This document shows, one piece after another, positions 15,865-21,654 of a DNA stretch of 21,654 nt. A program made the translations under genes and the position numbers. Origin of the DNA: a virus. Location: IMG/VR virus record IMGVR_UViG_3300017593_000032, positions 1-21,654 of that record; one strand, given 5' to 3'. Position 1 is the first letter of the stretch. Each line of letters starts with the position of its first letter. The notes below the pieces were generated by a model that saw nothing but the letters and a program-made list of their open reading frames with translations, had not been told where the DNA came from and made no database searches.

Positions 15865-15891
15865 ACTTATATTTAAACTAAAGGATAAATT

Positions 15892-16578
15892 ATGGTAGAT
15901 AAAAATAAAGACCCACGAGCCCCTACTTACGACAGCAGATTTGAAGGTAGCGGATATGGTGGTATTGGGGAAGGTATAGATTGGGACTTGTCTCATTTTA
16001 CACCACAGTCAATAGCTAATCCTACTGGTTTATCTTCAGGTAATTTTGCAGCTAATTCTGCTTTAGGTCAAACACAGCCAGTACAATCTGCTATGTATGG
16101 TGGTGTTAGTTTACCTATGTTAAACATTGATACTGCAGCAAATAGCATAGATTTTAGTAGTATTCCAGGAAGTGCTACAGCTAGTCCTGCCACTAAATCT
16201 AGTTTTAGTGCTGGAGCTAGTGCTAATACTGGCGGGCTATTTTCTGATAACTATAATGATAATAGAGTAAACATTTTAGATAGTAATCAACAAAATCTGC
16301 CTTATACACAAGCACAAATAGCTGGAGCAGAATCTCCTACAATAGCTAATGAAATGACACAAGCTAATAATATGACTAACACAACTAATCAAGCAGGGCA
16401 GTTTGATTATACTGGTGCTATTAACACTGGGTTATCTGCATTTAATACATATAACAACTATAAGTTACAGAATGAGAAAATGGATTTATATAGAACAGAT
16501 TTAAGTATGAAATGGGCAGATCAAGCTAGAAGAAATAATACGCGTGATGCATGGTCGTCCGCTTTTAAAAACGCTTAA
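15892..16578 (+). CDS. Low-complexity virion protein (gp53-like position)
   Basis: 228 residues with AAGGA six bases before the ATG. The first about 170 residues are low in complexity and rich in Ser, Thr, Asn, Gln, Gly and Ala (SRFEGSGYGGIGEGIDWDLS, then TASPATKSSFSAGASANTGG), with little regular structure expected. Residues about 175-228 form a helical, charged end (NYKLQNEKMDLYRTDLSMKW, then ARRNNTRDAWSSAFKN). It sits six genes' worth into the N4-like order, just before the gp52-like protein, and its stop is ten bases before that gene's ATG. An internal or ejected virion protein is plausible because the C-terminal helix is like those of internal head proteins. No named family is recognised. 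Confidence 0.65.
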   Translation: MVDKNKDPRAPTYDSRFEGSGYGGIGEGIDWDLSHFTPQSIANPTGLSSGNFAANSALGQTQPVQSAMYGGVSLPMLNIDTAANSIDFSSIPGSATASPATKSSFSAGASANTGGLFSDNYNDNRVNILDSNQQNLPYTQAQIAGAESPTIANEMTQANNMTNTTNQAGQFDYTGAINTGLSAFNTYNNYKLQNEKMDLYRTDLSMKWADQARRNNTRDAWSSAFKNA

Positions 16579-16588
16579 GGAGAACTAG

Positions 16589-18931
16589 ATGGGATTAGGT
16601 GAAGGATTTAGAGTAACAGCAGCAGCACCACAAATTAGTGATTTTACTAGAGGTTTGAGAGATACCCTTACCGCTAATAGAAATTTTGGTTTACAACAAC
16701 AAGATCGTGCTGCACAAGCAGTAAAAGATTTTGCACCTTTAGCTGAGAAACAAACTATACGAGATACGTTAGGTAACATTAATGAGCGAGATGGTGTACA
16801 ACTAGGTTTAGCGACTCAACAAGCTGCTAACGCAAAGTATACAGCTATTAATAATGACTATGAGCAAGATATGGTTAAACTAAAAGAGCTAGGTTATCAA
16901 GCTAATAAACAACCTACCTATTATGATGACAATGGGGTACCTTTAGTTGATCCTAAAATGGAAGGTATACAAAGAGCAGGTGCTGACTTAACTAAGATGC
17001 ACGCTGAACGTGTTAACGCTTTAAATACAGATATCCAAACTAGACATGCTGCTGATCAAGATATGTTTAATACTTTAACAAATCCTAAAGATGCAGAAAA
17101 AAGGTTAGCTGATGCGCTAATGGCTAAAGGTATAGGTGCGGATACATCTAGACTACAAGCTAGAAATGAGATGAAACAATATGATACTCCTGATTTAACA
17201 GAGATAGGAAAAGCTAGATTAAAATCTATTACTGATAGAAGAGAATTTATAAAAGATACTCCAGCAGTAGATCAATCTGTAACTAATCAGAACTACGCTA
17301 AAGGTTATTCATCATCTAACAAATCTTCATCAAAAAGTGGTACGTATACCCCATCTCATGATTATTTTACTAAAGTAGGTATGGATCAAGATTGGTCTGG
17401 TACTACTCAAGAAGAAATGAATAGTTATTTTATTAACGGAAGTAACGGTAATTACTCAGATAAACAAATTATTAAAGCTTTAGATAGAGCTAAGGGTTCT
17501 AACTTTGTAGGCGCAGGTAAAATAGACGAAGACATTTTTATGAAGGAACTATCTGAAATGGTTCCTACAGGATCTACTAGAGGTAATGGTAATGGAACAC
17601 AAGGTTTAGCTGTAACTAAGAGAACTAAAGGTTTTAGTGACGAACAACGTAAAGCTTTAAGGCAATTAGACGCTGAAGAAAAATCTATACTTGGTGGTAG
17701 TAAACGTAAGACTGTTAAAGATGTATTAGGTGATTTCGGTAGTATAAATGATAAACGTTATACTGATACAGGCCCAGCTACAGTAACTAAACCTAAAACT
17801 AAGGGATCTAAAGATACAACTAAACCTACAGTATTTGGCAATAAGGCTACACCTATAGTTAATAAACAAATGGCTAACCCTAAGAAAGGTAGTTTAGCTG
17901 CTGCTATATCTAAGTCACCTGAAGCTGCTAATGCATTCTGGGACGAGTACGGTAAACTAAGTAAGACTAAACAATCTAAAATAGATGAAGTACTTAATTC
18001 TAATGAAAGTGCTGCTAAGGTTAATAAGTGGGGTACAGACACAGCAAAAACTGCTGAAACGGTTACTCCAGCTAAAGTAAAAAATAAAACAGAGTTTGAG
18101 AAACAAGTAGATAGTAGTAACTCTTTAAGTGACGCACAAAAAGATTTAATAAAATTAGATGGAGTTGCTGAAGATATAGTTAGTAAATTTGGTGATTTAA
18201 CTATGGATGGTATAGCAGGCATTCTAAACCTAGTTACTGGTGATAGTAAACCTGATTACTTTACTTCTAAAGATGAAAAGAATGGGCGTAATGGTAAAGA
18301 GAAAATGTTTACAAGAGAAGGTGTAAGAGCCAGACTTACTGAATTAACTGATAATGCAACTTCAAATTCACTTATAAATTTAAATGAACAGTCTATTCCA
18401 AAGCTAGATACTAAAAGTGTGCAGAGTATATTTGATAGAAATAATCAATTAGCTGCAGATAAATTTCAAGCTGCGCAAGCACAAAGAGTAGTGAATAAAA
18501 CAAAAAGGCAAAAAGTAGGTAATAAGCTACCTCCAAGACCTAGAATTGAAAAGCCTGTTAGTGCACTTAAACAAGGCCTTGTTGATCATGCAAACTTCAT
18601 GAGAACAGACGAAGGTCAAACACAGACTATTAATGATGCTATTAATATGGTAAGTGGTAGTGCTAGTAGTAAATTAATTAATTCTACTGGTAGTAAATTA
18701 GCTAAAGCAATAAGCACAGAGAGTAAGGGGGCTAAAATAGCTCATGCTATGAAAAAAGGCCAAGCTGCGAATGAAAAAACTATAGATGTACTTCAACGTT
18801 ATATTAAAAAAGATGGATCACTAGTAGGTAAGGATTATACTGATGTGATAAATCCTGCTAAAGAAGCCGCTAGAGAAGCTGGACTCACACTAATTCAGTA
18901 TATTAGAACTTTAGGCGCACGTAGTTTATGA
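16589..18931 (+). CDS. Large internal/ejected virion protein (N4 gp52-like)
   Basis: 780 residues; AAGGAG is seven bases before the ATG and overlaps the upstream stop. It takes the place of N4 gp52, a roughly 78-kDa virion protein injected with the polymerase. The N-terminus is helical and Gln/Ala-rich (LTANRNFGLQQQDRAAQAVK, GLATQQAANAKYTAINNDYE). Residues about 230-260 are Ser/Lys-rich linker (SSSNKSSSKSGTYTPS). Basic, Lys/Thr-rich linkers recur near 395-420 (TKPKTKGSKDTTKPTVFG). Residues about 640-680 are again basic (QRVVNKTKRQKVGNKLPPRP), and the C-terminus is helical. The alternation of helices and basic flexible linkers fits a protein that threads through the portal and contacts DNA. 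No lytic transglycosylase or peptidase motif is seen. The function is by context. Confidence 0.72.
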   Translation: MGLGEGFRVTAAAPQISDFTRGLRDTLTANRNFGLQQQDRAAQAVKDFAPLAEKQTIRDTLGNINERDGVQLGLATQQAANAKYTAINNDYEQDMVKLKELGYQANKQPTYYDDNGVPLVDPKMEGIQRAGADLTKMHAERVNALNTDIQTRHAADQDMFNTLTNPKDAEKRLADALMAKGIGADTSRLQARNEMKQYDTPDLTEIGKARLKSITDRREFIKDTPAVDQSVTNQNYAKGYSSSNKSSSKSGTYTPSHDYFTKVGMDQDWSGTTQEEMNSYFINGSNGNYSDKQIIKALDRAKGSNFVGAGKIDEDIFMKELSEMVPTGSTRGNGNGTQGLAVTKRTKGFSDEQRKALRQLDAEEKSILGGSKRKTVKDVLGDFGSINDKRYTDTGPATVTKPKTKGSKDTTKPTVFGNKATPIVNKQMANPKKGSLAAAISKSPEAANAFWDEYGKLSKTKQSKIDEVLNSNESAAKVNKWGTDTAKTAETVTPAKVKNKTEFEKQVDSSNSLSDAQKDLIKLDGVAEDIVSKFGDLTMDGIAGILNLVTGDSKPDYFTSKDEKNGRNGKEKMFTREGVRARLTELTDNATSNSLINLNEQSIPKLDTKSVQSIFDRNNQLAADKFQAAQAQRVVNKTKRQKVGNKLPPRPRIEKPVSALKQGLVDHANFMRTDEGQTQTINDAINMVSGSASSKLINSTGSKLAKAISTESKGAKIAHAMKKGQAANEKTIDVLQRYIKKDGSLVGKDYTDVINPAKEAAREAGLTLIQYIRTLGARSL

Positions 18932-18937
18932 TATAAT
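18929..18937 (+). promoter_or_regulatory. Extended -10 promoter TGATATAAT upstream of the giant virion protein gene
   Basis: TGATATAAT begins at the TGA stop codon of the gp52-like gene and ends 28 bases before the ATG at 18966. The bases GATATAATATC also form a short palindrome. No -35 is clear. It would give the last large gene of the operon its own start of transcription. Confidence 0.45.
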
Positions 18938-18965
18938 ATCTTATATAAAACTATAAGGTATTTTC

Positions 18966-21654
18966 ATGAGCATACAATCATCTTTCATAGAAACCCCCAC
19001 GGTAGACGACACATACATAGATATAGCGCCTAAACAAACTAAACTAGAGCAGAAACAAACTCAAGTTATAAGTAAAACAGCACAAAAGGCTGACAGTACA
19101 GGTTGGGCTAAAGCGAATTTACAAAGCTTCAATGATGCTGATGGACCACAATTCACTGGTGTAACTGGTGGTGCTGGTAGAGGAGCAGACCTTACAGGGC
19201 AAGCTTCTGAAGATAGGTTACTAGGTTATGACGCCTATGAAACTAAAGGCTCACCTAAAGATTTAACTAAACAAAAACTACGTTACGCTTCTCAATTCAA
19301 TGTACCTATTGCAGACGTTACTACTGATATGATCAATATTGAAGGTGAAAAAGAACGCCTACAAGGATTATATGAGTTAACTAAAGCTCCTGGTGATGCC
19401 GATTGGACGCCTGGACCTATAGATTTAAACAATAGACCTGAACTAGGTTCTGAGAAATATCCAATAAACTATGAAGTAGATCGCCAAGATAGTGGAAATG
19501 TTGGGCATTTTGGTAGACCATTAACTAATGTAAGAAATCCTGATAACAAGCAGAATTTACGTGGTGCATTAGGTTATGGGGATAGTGATCCATCTACAGC
19601 TAAAGGTAGATTAGCTAAATTACGTGAAGGTTTAAGTGGTGGCCAAAACTTTAATATTAATCCATTTGATACAGCTAAACGTGCTGCAGTAGAAATCCTA
19701 GGGTTTGTACCTGAGACTGCTGCTGTAGTTGCAGATTTTGGTATGTGGATGGCAGATGAGCTTCGTGGAGCTGAAGGTAAAGATAGAATACAGTTTGATG
19801 CTACAGACTTAGTTAAGGCTACTAAAGAAGCTACATTAAATGCATTAGATTATAATGATAAACCTAGACAAGCTGCATTACAAGATTTTCAAAATGAAGC
19901 TGCTGAAATATGGTTTGATGAGAGTAAAAGTACATCAGACAAAGCATTAGCGTTAGGTAAGCTATTAGTTAGTAATGCTAAATTAGCACCTGATCTAGTT
20001 GTAGATTCTTATATATTTGTAAGTCAAATGAGAAAAGGTATTATGCCTAAAGGCTTTGGCGGAGCTAAAGTAGAGCAGTTTGCTAATAAAATTGGTGGAA
20101 ATATTTCTGGTGTTAAAGGCGCAGTAGTTAGAGACGTTGCTAAAGGTGCTGGTATGCGTAAAGCAGCTATAGATACATCTGAAGCTGTTGAAGATTGGGA
20201 AACTAATAATGAAGGTGAACTTGCTACAGCTGCTACGGTATTACGTTTAGGTGCTGGTAAGTACGCTGAGAATAAACTAGATCAAGTAATCGACACCATG
20301 ACTTTAGGTATGAGTAAACCTGGTAAACAAATGTATAATGTGTTAGGTAAACTACTTAATAAAACTAAAGTAGCACCATCTGATATAGATGGATTTAAAG
20401 GTGCAATAGCTGGATTAGCTAACCTATCAGCTAAAGCAGCGGTTAATGTTGGTGGTAAAGTAGCATCTGGTACAGCTGTAGAGTTTGGTACAGAAGCTTT
20501 ACAAGAAGCAATGAATATCGCTAATACTAGATATGGAACTAGTTTATATGGAGATAAAGAATTCCTCGGTATGCTAGATCAAGATGTACGTGAAGAACTA
20601 GTTAAAGCTGGAGCTGCTGGAGCACTTGGTGGTTTAGGCCAATCTGCTATTGGTACAACTAAAGGTTTGTTAGAGACTAGATTTGATTCACAAAATGTTA
20701 ATGATAATGAGGCAATTGCTAGTGCTAGTAGATTAGCTGATTTAATTAATGATGAAGATAATCCTACTGAAGTAACTGAACTAGTTAGAGATATTACTGG
20801 ATTAGATAAAGATGGCAAAGAAAAAGGTAGCTCATTCATAGATGATTTTAATCGTATGAACTCATCTGAAGCTAAATTAGAAGCTATAGAAGAAGTTATG
20901 GAAGCTATAGAAGATAATAAAGAGTTAAAGCGATCTCTTAAGTCACAGATAGTTCCAGGTGAAGATATTTCATATTATGATGCACTTAATAAACATTATA
21001 CTGAAGCTCAAGATGCAGAGGAAATACGTATTGAAGCTGAAGATCAAGCAATGTATGACGAAGATGAAGATATAGATGAAGATATAGATAATACACCTAA
21101 AGAGAAAAAGAAGAAACGTAAAAAGTTTACAAGCACAGATAAAGGTAAAAAAGTTGTAGAAGAGGTAATTACTAAAGTAGATAAAGAAGTAGCATCAGAG
21201 TTACATAAGATGTCAGTAGATGAATTTGGTGAAGACTTATTTAATGCAGGTGAATCAAAGTCTGCGCATGAAAAAGCAGTAGAAGTTTTAGCAAAAGAAA
21301 CTGGTAGAACTGTTGAAGATATTCAAAATGAGCTAAATGAAATAGACGCACAAGATGCAGCTGATGCTAAAGAAGCTCAAGAACTTGAAGCTCAAGCCCA
21401 AGCTGCTCGTAAGAAATTAGATGATCCTAATTTAGACTCTAAAACTAGATCTGGTCTTGAAGCTGCATTAAAAGAATATGATGAGATTAATTTACACGCT
21501 GGTGATATAAATGAAGCTTTGCCTGAAGGTGTGCAAGCTGTAGTAGATACTAAACGAACTAATAAGTTCGGTAAAGTAGATGCTAAAAGCAGAACTAACA
21601 CTAAAGAGAAAGTGCTATCTACAGAAGCTATGCAAGCAACATCTGATGATAATA
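18966..21654 (+). CDS. N-terminal part of the giant virion protein, probably virion RNA polymerase (N4 gp50-like; partial)
   Basis: The frame opens at ATG 18966 (AAGG, seven-base spacer) and stays open for 896 codons to the edge of the window. In N4 the gene after gp52/gp51 is gp50, a roughly 3500-residue, T7-like single-subunit RNA polymerase packaged in the head and injected to transcribe early genes. Its catalytic part begins near residue 1000, so it would lie outside this window; no polymerase motif can be seen here. What is visible: a polar N-terminus (about 1-230) with VTGGAGRGADLTGQASEDRL; helical regions with hydrophobic stretches (EILGFVPETAAVVADFGMWM near 243, KLAPDLVVDSYIFVSQM near 340); then Ala/Gly-rich helices; from about 570 a very acidic, coiled-coil-like region with a lysine cluster (KEKKKKRKKF near 713). 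The call rests on synteny and openness. A giant polyvalent ejected protein with other enzyme domains is the alternative. Confidence 0.72.
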   Translation, partial: MSIQSSFIETPTVDDTYIDIAPKQTKLEQKQTQVISKTAQKADSTGWAKANLQSFNDADGPQFTGVTGGAGRGADLTGQASEDRLLGYDAYETKGSPKDLTKQKLRYASQFNVPIADVTTDMINIEGEKERLQGLYELTKAPGDADWTPGPIDLNNRPELGSEKYPINYEVDRQDSGNVGHFGRPLTNVRNPDNKQNLRGALGYGDSDPSTAKGRLAKLREGLSGGQNFNINPFDTAKRAAVEILGFVPETAAVVADFGMWMADELRGAEGKDRIQFDATDLVKATKEATLNALDYNDKPRQAALQDFQNEAAEIWFDESKSTSDKALALGKLLVSNAKLAPDLVVDSYIFVSQMRKGIMPKGFGGAKVEQFANKIGGNISGVKGAVVRDVAKGAGMRKAAIDTSEAVEDWETNNEGELATAATVLRLGAGKYAENKLDQVIDTMTLGMSKPGKQMYNVLGKLLNKTKVAPSDIDGFKGAIAGLANLSAKAAVNVGGKVASGTAVEFGTEALQEAMNIANTRYGTSLYGDKEFLGMLDQDVREELVKAGAAGALGGLGQSAIGTTKGLLETRFDSQNVNDNEAIASASRLADLINDEDNPTEVTELVRDITGLDKDGKEKGSSFIDDFNRMNSSEAKLEAIEEVMEAIEDNKELKRSLKSQIVPGEDISYYDALNKHYTEAQDAEEIRIEAEDQAMYDEDEDIDEDIDNTPKEKKKKRKKFTSTDKGKKVVEEVITKVDKEVASELHKMSVDEFGEDLFNAGESKSAHEKAVEVLAKETGRTVEDIQNELNEIDAQDAADAKEAQELEAQAQAARKKLDDPNLDSKTRSGLEAALKEYDEINLHAGDINEALPEGVQAVVDTKRTNKFGKVDAKSRTNTKEKVLSTEAMQATSDDN

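Noticed and set aside
17758-18222. Antisense open frame of 154 codons inside the gp52-like gene
   Set aside because: Fully contained in a long coding frame; Ser/Leu/Ala-rich composition is that expected of the reverse complement of Thr/Lys/Ala-rich codons.
1-21654. CRISPR arrays, tRNA genes, insertion sequences
   Set aside because: No spaced direct repeats, cloverleaf sequences, terminal inverted repeats or transposase genes were found by reading both strands; gaps between genes are all below 100 bases.

Overview
This window is the late structural module of an A+T-rich N4-like podovirus (family Schitoviridae), or a prophage or metagenomic contig of that type. The diagnostic gene is the major capsid protein at 12183-13469, which carries the N4 gp56 signatures LDDRNINDQGIDAAG, NLYGSSKD and GGRVNRIGFSRE. 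The order portal - small protein - acidic scaffold-like protein - capsid - gp55-like - gp54-like - gp53-like - gp52-like - very large protein matches the N4 late operon (gp59 down to gp50). Every supported gene is on the + strand. Codon choice is strongly A/T-ending (ATA, TTA, AGA). A lipoprotein-like signal peptide near the left edge suggests a Gram-negative host, but the sequence does not name it.

Layout. 1-6621 is tail/adsorption material: the end of one virion protein, a tiny lipoprotein-like ORF, a long modular tail fibre, a small baseplate-type beta protein, a 925-residue tip/fibre protein with lambda J-like and carbohydrate-binding-like modules, and an alpha-helical virion protein. 6622-8625 encodes a virion protein with several hydrophobic helices and an unusual translation start. 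8662-12151 holds portal, small helical protein and scaffold-like protein. 12183-13469 is the capsid gene. 13548-14483 is a free-standing GIY-YIG homing endonuclease inserted just after the capsid gene. 14521-18931 holds four gp55/54/53/52-like virion proteins. From 18966 a huge ORF runs off the right end; its position makes it the probable N-terminal part of the virion RNA polymerase.

Regulation visible in the DNA. Intergenic gaps are short, and seven carry a TATAAT box just after, or overlapping, the preceding stop codon. In four of these the box is an extended -10 (TGnTATAAT). Shine-Dalgarno sites are strikingly uniform (AGGA, six bases, start).

The most interesting structure is at the endonuclease gene. 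A 14-bp hairpin buries both its ribosome binding site and its ATG, and a -10 box lies in the 5' arm so that a local transcript would start inside the stem and free the site. This is the same logic known for phage T4 I-TevI. A second notable point is an apparent ATC start codon at 6631.
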